From Chitinophagaceae bacterium (lineage in GTDB: Bacteria > Bacteroidota > Bacteroidia > Chitinophagales > Chitinophagaceae): 12,320 bases of DNA. The notes beneath the pieces are model-generated. The model saw only the letters and a list, made by a program, of their open reading frames with translations. It was not told where the DNA came from and did not search any database. The stretch covers positions 1 to 12,320 of the forward strand of contig CANHUK010000013.1 of NCBI GenBank assembly GCA_947463755.1, read 5' to 3'. This document shows positions 1 to 6,403 of the stretch, piece by piece; the first letter of the stretch is position 1, and each line of letters begins with the position of its first letter. The position numbers and the translations under genes are program-made.

Positions 1-1
1 C

Positions 2-541
2 GGTGGATTCTCCTTCGTGGCCGGTGTATGGGCCAGTGATCTGATCCTGGTGGTGCTTAGCAACATGTTTACTGAAGTGGTGGGCAGGATCCTGCATTTC
101 AGCGATGAGATCGCTTATGGTGGCGGCGGCTTTCTGATGTTGATGGGCATTTATTATGTCTTCTTCAAGAAAGTCGATTTCGGCCGCGACGATCTCAGCA
201 ACCTGCCTCCATTCAACCGGAAGGATGCGATCCGTACGGTAGTGGCAGGATTTCTTGTCAACACCCTGAATCCCAGCATTTTTCTCTTCTGGCTGATCAA
301 TGCCACGGCTCTGGCTGTCGCCCATGATATCACGGAGCGTGTGGTCATTTTCAGTGTGTGCCTGCTCGTCAACATGCTCTCTGACGTAGCCAAAGTGATG
401 ATGGCCGGCAGATTGCGCGACAAACTCACCATGCATAACATCCGTATCATTAACAAAGTGTCCGGCACCATTCTCATCCTTTTCGGCATCGCCCTGTTTT
501 ATGGTGTCATGTCCGGAAGTCGACCCTCCATCGGTGATTGA
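2..541 (+). CDS. LysE-family amino-acid/metabolite exporter, 3' part
   Basis: The reading frame is open from base 2, so the true start lies left of the window and about 179 C-terminal residues are visible. Seen: a very hydrophobic protein with about four to five membrane segments, a small charged loop (FKKVDFGRDD) and the stretch GFLVNTLNPSIFLFW, which matches the conserved 'G...N..NP....FW' segment of LysE/RhtB transporters. Known: these are inner-membrane proteins, typically about 200-220 residues, that export amino acids or related solutes. The substrate cannot be told from sequence. A GTG at 17 could start a shorter form, but homology continues upstream of it (GGFSFV), so I treat the gene as cut by the window edge. 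The stop TGA (539-541) sits inside the promoter of the next gene. Confidence 0.85.
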   Translation, partial: GGFSFVAGVWASDLILVVLSNMFTEVVGRILHFSDEIAYGGGGFLMLMGIYYVFFKKVDFGRDDLSNLPPFNRKDAIRTVVAGFLVNTLNPSIFLFWLINATALAVAHDITERVVIFSVCLLVNMLSDVAKVMMAGRLRDKLTMHNIRIINKVSGTILILFGIALFYGVMSGSRPSIGD

Positions 542-565
542 GCCGCCTGCATCACCCTAACTTTG
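538..565 (+). promoter_or_regulatory. Bacteroidota-type promoter
   Basis: TTG at 538-540, a 17-base spacer, and a perfect TAnnTTTG box (TAACTTTG, 558-565). This is the Bacteroidota housekeeping promoter pattern. Transcription would begin around 570-573, at or next to the ATG at 571, so the mRNA may have almost no leader. The upstream element overlaps the stop codon of the LysE-family gene. Confidence 0.65.
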
Positions 566-570
566 CCATC

Positions 571-1113
571 ATGAGATCCATCATCGCCCTGTTGCTTTGT
601 CTTTGTCTGGCGGAAGCTGTCAGCGGGCAATCTTCCGATGTATTGGTACTGAAGCGGAGAGATGGCAGAAGGATGGCCAGTTATATGCAGGGTGCGGGCA
701 TTTCATTCCTGGAACGATCTGGTGCCAGATTCTCAGGAAGGATCGTCCGGATCGACCAGGATACGATCCGTTTTGAGATCTACGATATCCGCAGGATGAC
801 CACGATGACAGGTGGCGTGTTGTTCGATACGGTGGCCAGGATGCCGGTCCGGGTTGATTACCGGGATATCGTTTCCGTTGTCAAACCATCCAGATCTTTC
901 GGCTTCATTAGCAATGGCCGTCTGTTGAAGTGGTCGGGCATTGGATTTGGCACGCTTCATCTGCTGAATGCGGCGATCTCGAAGGAACCCGTACTTTTTC
1001 CTCAGATCGCAGCGGCCGGTGCGGTCACCACCACCGGTTACCTGCTGGGTTTCCTCTACAAAGACTCCTATGTGCTGGGCCGAAAATACCAATGGCAGTA
1101 TCTTGATCTTTAA
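571..1113 (+). CDS. Secreted protein of unknown function (180 aa)
   Basis: I do not recognise a named family with certainty; similar secreted Bacteroidota proteins are annotated as hypothetical. Seen: an N-terminal signal peptide (about residues 1-20, RSIIALLLCLCLAEAVSG followed by Q), a middle region with alternating hydrophobic residues likely to form beta strands (SFLERSGARFSGRIVRIDQDTIRFEI), and a more hydrophobic C-terminal half with a possible membrane segment (about 135-165). The start at 571 is chosen over TTG 538 because the signal peptide begins there and a promoter box ends 6 bases before it. Nine bases separate its stop from mtgA, so the two are probably cotranscribed. Location is probably periplasm or envelope; the pairing with mtgA makes an envelope role plausible but unproven. 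Confidence 0.75.
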   Translation: MRSIIALLLCLCLAEAVSGQSSDVLVLKRRDGRRMASYMQGAGISFLERSGARFSGRIVRIDQDTIRFEIYDIRRMTTMTGGVLFDTVARMPVRVDYRDIVSVVKPSRSFGFISNGRLLKWSGIGFGTLHLLNAAISKEPVLFPQIAAAGAVTTTGYLLGFLYKDSYVLGRKYQWQYLDL

Positions 1114-1122
1114 CATCCATCC

Positions 1123-1809
1123 ATGAAGGAGATCCTCTTAATCATTCGACGCATCCTGTTATTCCTTTTCGTCTCTCATTTGGTCTACCTGGTGATATTG
1201 AAATGGGTGAACCCGCCGGTGACGCTCACGCAGCTGGGTAGTCTATTCACAGGCCATGGTTTGAAACGGGATTATGTGGATCGATCTGAAATGTCATCCC
1301 ATGCCATGCTGGCGGTGATGGCCAGTGAGGATCAGTTGTTTCCTGACCATTCCGGTTTCGACATCAAGAGCATCCAGAAGGCGATGGATTACAACAAGCG
1401 GAAACCCGGCCGGGTCCGTGGGGCTTCCACGATCAGTCAGCAGGTGGCCAAGAATGTTTTCCTTTGGCAGGGTCGGAGCTGGATCCGTAAGGGCCTGGAA
1501 GTATATTTCACGTTCATGATCGAGCTTGTCTGGGGTAAGGATCGGATCCTGGAGATGTATCTGAACGTTGCGGAGATGGGTGACGGCATTTTTGGGATAG
1601 AGTCGGCCTCCCGTCGTTATTTTGGGAAGTCAGCGGCGAAGCTCACCCGTCAGGAGGCGGCCATGATCGCGGCCTGTTTGCCCAACCCCAAAGTTTACAC
1701 CGTGAAACCTCGGAGCAGATGGGTGAGTCGAAAATATCCCTGGATCCTGCGTCAGATGAACAATCTCGAAGATGATCCCGATATCCGCAAATTGTTGACG
1801 CAGGATTAG
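1123..1809 (+). CDS. mtgA: Monofunctional biosynthetic peptidoglycan transglycosylase
   Basis: Polymerises lipid II into glycan strands on the outer face of the cytoplasmic membrane; it has the GT51 domain only and no transpeptidase domain. Seen: one N-terminal membrane anchor (about residues 5-27), then the GT51 motifs in order: ASEDQLFPDHSGFD (67-80) with catalytic Glu69, RGASTISQQVAKN (99-111), RKGLE (122-126), KDRILEMYLNVAEMG (139-153) with the second conserved Glu region, and AAMIAACLPNP (169-179). The 228-residue length fits MtgA, and the order of motifs excludes a bifunctional PBP. It follows the secreted protein by 9 bases and probably shares its promoter. Its TAG stop overlaps, tail to tail, the stop of the GT39 gene on the other strand. 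Confidence 0.95.
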   Translation: MKEILLIIRRILLFLFVSHLVYLVILKWVNPPVTLTQLGSLFTGHGLKRDYVDRSEMSSHAMLAVMASEDQLFPDHSGFDIKSIQKAMDYNKRKPGRVRGASTISQQVAKNVFLWQGRSWIRKGLEVYFTFMIELVWGKDRILEMYLNVAEMGDGIFGIESASRRYFGKSAAKLTRQEAAMIAACLPNPKVYTVKPRSRWVSRKYPWILRQMNNLEDDPDIRKLLTQD

Positions 1810-3509
1810 GTGCCTGATCCTTTTTCCAGCCTGAAATCACTGCTGTTCAATGAAGGCCAGCCCGGAATGGCCGTATTGATGCCCCATTTGATCTGATAGA
1901 CATCCTCCGTGAGGAAAGTATCGGGTAATTGCAGTTCGACGTTCAGTTTGCCGTTCCTGACATCCCGGATCCTGGATCCGGACTGGAGCAGGGTGGCTTT
2001 CTTTTTATCCCTGATATAAATTGCCATGACGATCTGCGCGGTATCAAAGTCGTGAAGACGCGGATGGGCCGCGAGGTGGTCCGGCATGCGTATATCGAGT
2101 GTCGTGGCGACCCTTCCGCCTGTCGGCCTCACAGTGGCCGGGCATCTGATATCGACCCCGGAAAATGAGAAATATTCATCGAAATGCCTGGATCCGATGA
2201 ATCCCCGCGGACTGTGGATGGTGTCGGTGAAATAAGCGTAGTTTTCGTGGGAGATCACCAGGGCGGATTTTCCGAACACGTCCGCTTCCACCGGCCAGAA
2301 GTTGAAATTATTTCGTCGGTAGAAGATGTTATTGAGTCCGTAAGCCTTTTCCCCCGTGTAGAACATATACTGCGAAGGCCGCTGGTACGTGTTGACAAAC
2401 ACGATGGCCCTTCCATTGGCCTTTTTGCGGATCACTTCCGACCATTCGGGATTCCGGTGAAATTCATCCTTGGGCATCAAAGGAGAGGGATCAATATCGA
2501 GGATCATATAAACCCTGACCGTTAGCACCAACAGAAGAGATGGGATGAAGAGTCTGTACACCCACCTGGCTGCAGCGGGTCGTTCGTGCAGCCACTGATG
2601 GGATAATACGAACAGGGAGATGAAGGCCGGTGCTGTCCAGTTCGCTTCCACCCGCCCCTTGAATGTATTGATCAAAAAGAATCCATAGATGCCGAAGAAG
2701 CTCCATTTCAGGGCTTTTTCGAGTTCATCGGCGGGTTTTCTCCTGCCGGCAGCCCATAAGAGCAGCCAACCGATCAGGGGACCGGCCAATAATATCTGTC
2801 CGAAGATGTATTCAGATGTATATTCAAATTTATAATATGACGCATTGCGTTCGAACAGATGGTATCTGAAGGAGGGGAAGTCGTGGGTGTACTGCCAGTA
2901 TAAATGTGGGGTAAAGAGGGCGAGGGCGAGGATCCCTGCCAGCCAGGTCTGCCATTTACCGAGTAGGCGGAAGTTTGAGAGCAGGGTGAAGAACACGATG
3001 AGTACGCCATGGTATTTACTGTAGAGCATGCCGGCAATGGTCAGTGCGATGGCGATGGTTTCAGTCCATCCGGGTTGACGCAGGAACCTCCGGTAGGCGA
3101 GGAAGAACAGGACCACAAAGAACATAAGCGGGATATCCGGAACGGCGATGATCCCGCCTACTTGCATGAGGCCCAGGCTGAGGGCCATGGCGTAGAAAAG
3201 TCGGTCGTTTCGGTGATTGAGCAGGGCATCGATACCCCAGACCGTGCCGGTGGACATCAGAACGATGAAGAATCGAAGACCCAGTTCGTTGGAGAACATT
3301 GCGTAGCCGTACCTGATCAGCAGGCCGATCATGGGTGGATGGTCGAAGTAACCCATGGATGGATACTGTGCGTACATCCAGTAATAGGCTTCGTCGTCGA
3401 AGAGTCCGGCGTTGCCGGCATGCAGCATGGCGCTGGCGAGCCAGAGCAGATAAAAGGCCGTCTTGATCCGTCTGCCGATGGTCAAGCGCCGGTCATCGGG
3501 CATTTCCAT
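1806..3509 (-). CDS. GT39-family (ArnT/PMT-like) membrane glycosyltransferase
   Basis: Seen: 567 residues with many membrane segments in the first two thirds and a soluble C-terminal region (about 370-567) rich in predicted beta structure. Near the N-terminus are the acidic motif DDEAYYW (38-44) and YFDHPPM (54-60), both hallmarks of bacterial GT39/PMT_2 proteins, where the acidic pair in the first periplasmic loop is needed for catalysis. Known: this superfamily moves sugars from polyprenyl-phosphate carriers to lipids, glycans or proteins on the periplasmic side. Acceptor and donor cannot be told here. It starts 4 bases after the stop of the ribosylnicotinamide kinase, so it is the third gene of the pnuC operon, an unexpected partner. 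Its stop overlaps the mtgA stop. Confidence 0.87.
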   Translation of the reverse strand: MEMPDDRRLTIGRRIKTAFYLLWLASAMLHAGNAGLFDDEAYYWMYAQYPSMGYFDHPPMIGLLIRYGYAMFSNELGLRFFIVLMSTGTVWGIDALLNHRNDRLFYAMALSLGLMQVGGIIAVPDIPLMFFVVLFFLAYRRFLRQPGWTETIAIALTIAGMLYSKYHGVLIVFFTLLSNFRLLGKWQTWLAGILALALFTPHLYWQYTHDFPSFRYHLFERNASYYKFEYTSEYIFGQILLAGPLIGWLLLWAAGRRKPADELEKALKWSFFGIYGFFLINTFKGRVEANWTAPAFISLFVLSHQWLHERPAAARWVYRLFIPSLLLVLTVRVYMILDIDPSPLMPKDEFHRNPEWSEVIRKKANGRAIVFVNTYQRPSQYMFYTGEKAYGLNNIFYRRNNFNFWPVEADVFGKSALVISHENYAYFTDTIHSPRGFIGSRHFDEYFSFSGVDIRCPATVRPTGGRVATTLDIRMPDHLAAHPRLHDFDTAQIVMAIYIRDKKKATLLQSGSRIRDVRNGKLNVELQLPDTFLTEDVYQIKWGINTAIPGWPSLNSSDFRLEKGSGT

Positions 3510-3513
3510 ATCG

Positions 3514-4092
3514 TCAACGTTTGGTCAGTAGATGGGTTTTTACAGCGAGGATGGCCGCATCGATCCTGTTCTGTCCGCTTCCGGTCACCTCCATCCAGGG
3601 CACCGTCTGGTTTTTGAGCAGATCCCTGTAGATGCCGAGGAGATTTTCGCGGGTTTCAAGGTCGGGATATTCCCTCAGGTGGTCTTGTTGCCAGGGGAGG
3701 TCAGTATTGCAGAGCAGGTATAGGTCATATTTTCTCCGGCCGATCTCTTCCAGGATCCAGGGATGACATTTTCCGAATACGAATTCGCACCATACTTTCA
3801 TGACGTACATGTCTGTATCGACAAAGAGCATGGGGCAGGGTGTAACCGGGTTTGATTGGCGTGACCATTGCTGCAGGGCGCGGTCCGCATGTTCTTCCTC
3901 CAGACGGATCTGTCCGCGCGCAATCTCGTCGAGCTGTTCGAAGGTATAGTCTTTTCCATGTTCTGTGAGGTATTCACGGGCGTATTCCGGGCACCAGACG
4001 GTGCCGAAGGCGCGGGCAAGCGCTTCACATAGCGAACTTTTTCCTGTCGATTCCGGTCCGATGACCACGATCCTCTTCAAATCCATACGCAT
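3514..4092 (-). CDS. NadR-type ribosylnicotinamide kinase (AAA/P-loop ATPase)
   Basis: Predicted to phosphorylate nicotinamide riboside to NMN in the cytoplasm. Seen: Walker A GPESTGKS (12-19), PEYAREYL (35-42), a Walker B-like FVDTDMYVMKVW (90-101, acidic Asp92/Asp94), and the lid segment LLCNTDLPWQQDHLREYP (136-153), all as in the C-terminal kinase domain of NadR. At 192 residues it has only that domain: no N-terminal NMN adenylyltransferase domain and no DNA-binding domain, so it probably neither makes NAD alone nor acts as the repressor. Its ATG shares the A of the pnuC stop (TAATG), which implies translational coupling. Starting at Met3 is possible. Linkage to pnuC makes the substrate assignment strong; automatic annotation might call it just 'AAA family ATPase' or 'nadR'. 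Confidence 0.88.
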   Translation of the reverse strand: MRMDLKRIVVIGPESTGKSSLCEALARAFGTVWCPEYAREYLTEHGKDYTFEQLDEIARGQIRLEEEHADRALQQWSRQSNPVTPCPMLFVDTDMYVMKVWCEFVFGKCHPWILEEIGRRKYDLYLLCNTDLPWQQDHLREYPDLETRENLLGIYRDLLKNQTVPWMEVTGSGQNRIDAAILAVKTHLLTKR

Positions 4093-4712
4093 TAACCTTC
4101 AGATGCCGCCTTTTTCTTCCATTCCACCCATCCGAACCAGGCGATAAACAGGAGCACGACATAATAAATGGCTGTAAATACAAAGCCTTTGGTATAATAC
4201 AGCGGGATGGATGCAATGTTTGTCAACATCCACCAAATCCAGCTTTCTACTTTCTTTCTGGCCATCAGCCACATGCCGGTGTAAGCCGTGGCGGAGGCGA
4301 AGGCGTCCGCCCATGGGATGGCCCCCGGTGCGAAGCTCTGCCGGAGTGCACGCAGGGCCAGCCAAAGTGCGATATAGCAAGTCAGAAAGAATACCAGTTG
4401 AACGCCCCATTCCTTCCGCGTTGAATGGCGGATGCGCAGGACGTGTTGCTGCTGCCGGTTTTTTTGCGACCAGACGATCCAACCATAGATGCTGACGATG
4501 GTATAGTACAGGTTGACACTGGCTTCACCGAGGAGATGGGCTTCCAGGCTGAGCCATATGTAGATGATGGTATTGACAAGACCGACCGGATAGAGGAGGA
4601 TGTGTTCCTTTTTCGACAGCCAGACGCTGGCGATCCCGGCGAAGACGGCCAGGTATTCGAGCGGGGTGGTATGAATGATGCCTTCAAGGAACTGTTTCAG
4701 AAAACCTTCCAT
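4092..4712 (-). CDS. pnuC: Nicotinamide riboside transporter PnuC
   Basis: Imports nicotinamide riboside by facilitated diffusion, with the cytoplasmic kinase trapping the product. Seen: 206 residues, about seven membrane segments, the N-terminal pattern LEYLAVFAGIASVWLSKKEHILLYPVG, the YGWIVW segment ending an early helix, and the substrate-site region WIWWMLTNIASIPLYYTKG (about 158-176) with the W...N pattern, followed by the last helix ending WFGWVEWKKK. All fit the PnuC family and its usual length. It is the first gene of a three-gene operon; its TAA stop overlaps the kinase ATG. The leader is too short (under about 15 bases from the likely promoter) for a riboswitch. Confidence 0.93.
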   Translation of the reverse strand: MEGFLKQFLEGIIHTTPLEYLAVFAGIASVWLSKKEHILLYPVGLVNTIIYIWLSLEAHLLGEASVNLYYTIVSIYGWIVWSQKNRQQQHVLRIRHSTRKEWGVQLVFFLTCYIALWLALRALRQSFAPGAIPWADAFASATAYTGMWLMARKKVESWIWWMLTNIASIPLYYTKGFVFTAIYYVVLLFIAWFGWVEWKKKAASEG

Positions 4713-4725
4713 CGGTGTAAAAATC

Positions 4726-4733
4726 CACAGATA
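4726..4733 (-). promoter_or_regulatory. Possible promoter box for the pnuC operon
   Basis: On the minus strand the bases read TATCTGTG, one mismatch from TAnnTTTG, 13 bases upstream of the pnuC ATG. No clear TTTG element is seen upstream, so this is weak. It implies a leader of only a few bases. Confidence 0.35.
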
Positions 4734-4736
4734 ATT

Positions 4737-4744
4737 TTACTTTG
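4737..4744 (+). promoter_or_regulatory. Possible promoter box for the dehydrogenase gene
   Basis: TTACTTTG, one mismatch from TAnnTTTG, 17 bases before the ATG at 4762. No clear upstream TTTG element is seen. It lies next to, and partly back-to-back with, the pnuC promoter candidate in a 49-base divergent spacer. Confidence 0.4.
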
Positions 4745-4761
4745 CCTAAAAGAAATCGGCC

Positions 4762-5586
4762 ATGAGCAATATTCGCGGGGCGCAGGTGCTGATCACGGGA
4801 GGGGCTTCGGGCATTGGACGTCTGATGGCCGAAGGATGTCTGCGTCGGGGTGCCCGGCGGGTAATCATCTGGGATAAGGATCCGGCGCCCTTGTCAGATG
4901 CTGTTCGATCATGGGTTTCGGAAGGCCATCAGGTGATGGTCAAAGCGATCGATATTACCCAAACGGACGAAGTCCTCAAGGAGGCGAAGGCTGTTACGGA
5001 CAGGCTTGGACCGGTCGATATCCTGGTGAATAATGCCGGAATTGTCACCGGAAAGTTGTTCGAAGACCATTCGCATGCCGAGATCGATCGAACCATGCAG
5101 GTCAATACCCTGGCTATGATGCATATCACACTTGCATTCCTTCCGGCGATGCTGGAAGCCGGCCGGGGTCATCTGGTCAACATCGCCTCTGCGGCGGGCA
5201 TGGCCTCCAACCCGCGCTTGTCGGTCTATGTAGCGAGTAAGTGGGCGGTGATCGGATGGAGTGAGAGTCTCCGTTTGGAACTCGAAGCCAAAGGCGCGGA
5301 TCTTCATGTGACGACAGTGACGCCTTTCTATATTGGTACGGGCATGTTTGAAGGGGTACGTTCTCCGATCGTCCCCATTGTTCGGCCGGAGCGGGCTGCC
5401 CGGCGTATTCTTGATGATGTGGAGCGGAACCGTATTTTCAGTCGTATGCCCTGGATCGTGTATGCGATGCCGTTTTTCCGCGGGGTGCTTCCTCAGCGAT
5501 GGTTTGATACGCTGATCGGTAAATGGTTCGGTATCCATAACTCGATGCATGGTTTCAGGGGGCGGGATGAACAGGCACAGCCATGA
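4762..5586 (+). CDS. Short-chain dehydrogenase/reductase (SDR16C-like)
   Basis: A classical SDR using NAD(P)(H), probably cytoplasmic or membrane-associated. Seen: glycine motif TGGASGIG (12-19), an Asp at the end of strand 2 (Asp38 in IIWDKD) that usually means NAD rather than NADP, NNAG (90-93), and the full catalytic tetrad Asn115, Ser143 (IASAAG), Tyr156 and Lys160 (YVASK). The C-terminal part TPFYIGTGMFEG followed by P..RPERAARRI resembles the retinol/17-beta-hydroxysteroid dehydrogenase-like SDR16C group, so a lipid alcohol or ketone substrate is possible but not shown. At 274 residues it has normal length. It stands alone, divergent from pnuC and convergent with nfu. Confidence 0.88.
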   Translation: MSNIRGAQVLITGGASGIGRLMAEGCLRRGARRVIIWDKDPAPLSDAVRSWVSEGHQVMVKAIDITQTDEVLKEAKAVTDRLGPVDILVNNAGIVTGKLFEDHSHAEIDRTMQVNTLAMMHITLAFLPAMLEAGRGHLVNIASAAGMASNPRLSVYVASKWAVIGWSESLRLELEAKGADLHVTTVTPFYIGTGMFEGVRSPIVPIVRPERAARRILDDVERNRIFSRMPWIVYAMPFFRGVLPQRWFDTLIGKWFGIHNSMHGFRGRDEQAQP

Positions 5587-5596
5587 GTCCATAAAA

Positions 5597-5635
5597 CCGA
5601 AACGCAGGATGACCTTGCGGGCACCCTGCGTTCGG
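5597..5635 (-). terminator. Hairpin between convergent genes; terminator for nfu
   Basis: Arms CCGAAACGCAGG (5597-5608) and CCTGCGTTCGG (5625-5635) pair over 11 bp with one bulged A and a 16-base loop. On the minus strand the stem is followed directly by TTTTAT, which suits termination of the nfu transcript, whose stop is 22 bases upstream. On the plus strand no T run follows, so termination of the dehydrogenase transcript here would be weaker. Confidence 0.6.
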
Positions 5636-5656
5636 CGGTGGGGTTTCAATGCAAAA

Positions 5657-6253
5657 TTATTCTGCTTCTGCGACTACTTCGGTTACTTCGGGGATCATCC
5701 GCTTCATCATGCCTTCGATACCCGACTTCAGGGTGATCATAGATGAGGGACATCCGCTGCAGGAGCCTTGCAGCATGAGGGTGACCACGCCATCCTCAAA
5801 TTTCTTGAACTGGATGGCGCCGCCGTCGGTTTCCACAGCTGGTTTGACATAATTTTCGAGCAGTTCCTTGATGCGTTTCACCACATCACCGTCTTCGGAA
5901 AGCACGATGTTGGAGGCGGGCTGATCTTTTTGAACGACCTGGTCTTCGTGAATGACGACCTTCCCTTCTTCGAGATATTCCTTCAGGAACTGGCGGATGG
6001 AGGGCTTTACGTCATCCCAATCGGTTTCAGGTGTTTTGGTGATGGTCACGAAGTTGCTGGCGATGAACACGCTTTTGACGAAGGGGAAGGTGAATAATTC
6101 ACCCGCCAGCGGAGAGGGGCCGGCGTTTTCCGGTTCCGGGAAGTCGATCGTCTTACCCGGGTACAGGAGTTTATTGGCTACGAATTTCATGGTCTCCGGG
6201 TTCGGAGTCATTTCAGTGTAGATGCTGATCACAAGGTTGCCGGGCTTCACCAT
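5657..6253 (-). CDS. Nfu-type Fe-S cluster scaffold/carrier protein
   Basis: Carries and delivers [4Fe-4S] clusters to target enzymes in the cytoplasm. Seen: an N-terminal Nfu_N domain (about 8-92) with TEMTPNPETMKF, SPLAGELFTFPFVKSVFIASNFVTITK and a W..VKP ending, then a linker, then the C-terminal NifU-like domain (about 122-192) with VKPAVETDGGAI and the cluster-binding motif CSGC (Cys165, Cys168) followed by PSS. At 198 residues with both domains it matches the two-domain Nfu of Bacteroidota and mitochondria rather than the NfuA of enterics, whose N-terminal domain is A-type. The start is the first ATG after a promoter box. It stands as a single gene between two terminator-like or spacer regions. 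Confidence 0.93.
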   Translation of the reverse strand: MVKPGNLVISIYTEMTPNPETMKFVANKLLYPGKTIDFPEPENAGPSPLAGELFTFPFVKSVFIASNFVTITKTPETDWDDVKPSIRQFLKEYLEEGKVVIHEDQVVQKDQPASNIVLSEDGDVVKRIKELLENYVKPAVETDGGAIQFKKFEDGVVTLMLQGSCSGCPSSMITLKSGIEGMMKRMIPEVTEVVAEAE

Positions 6254-6279
6254 GATGTGTTTGTTTTACGTTTACCCTA

Positions 6280-6287
6280 CAAAATTA
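6280..6287 (-). promoter_or_regulatory. Promoter -7 box for nfu
   Basis: On the minus strand the bases read TAATTTTG, a perfect TAnnTTTG match, 26 bases upstream of the nfu ATG. No TTTG at the expected upstream distance. The rest of the 150-base gap to the mannanase stop shows no clear terminator; a T7 run at 6354-6360 on the plus strand has no convincing stem before it. Confidence 0.5.
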
Positions 6288-6403
6288 ACGAGAACCTGAC
6301 CTTGCCGGTACTTAAGCGCGCATTCCTGGCCTCAAATAGGTTCTGACGTCCGATTTTTTTCCGAATTCGTAAATATGGAACTGAGATAATGGTCTGTCAG
6401 TGA

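Noticed and set aside
538..570. TTG start giving 11 extra residues on the secreted protein
   Set aside because: That stretch is the promoter, and the signal peptide starts at the ATG at 571.
3009..3617. Plus-strand open frame of 202 codons
   Set aside because: It runs opposite the GT39 and kinase genes; composition (GHQND, EEQDHKEH) is that of an antisense frame.
4713..4761. Riboswitch or large operator between pnuC and the dehydrogenase
   Set aside because: The spacer is only 49 bases and is largely taken by two promoter-like boxes; there is no room for a known NAD- or thiamine-sensing RNA.
4909..5649. Minus-strand open frame of 246 codons opposite the dehydrogenase
   Set aside because: The plus frame has a complete SDR active site; this frame is rich in His/Arg/Thr with no motif.
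6340..6362. T7 run as a plus-strand terminator
   Set aside because: No stable stem precedes it, and no plus-strand gene lies upstream of it before the convergent nfu region.
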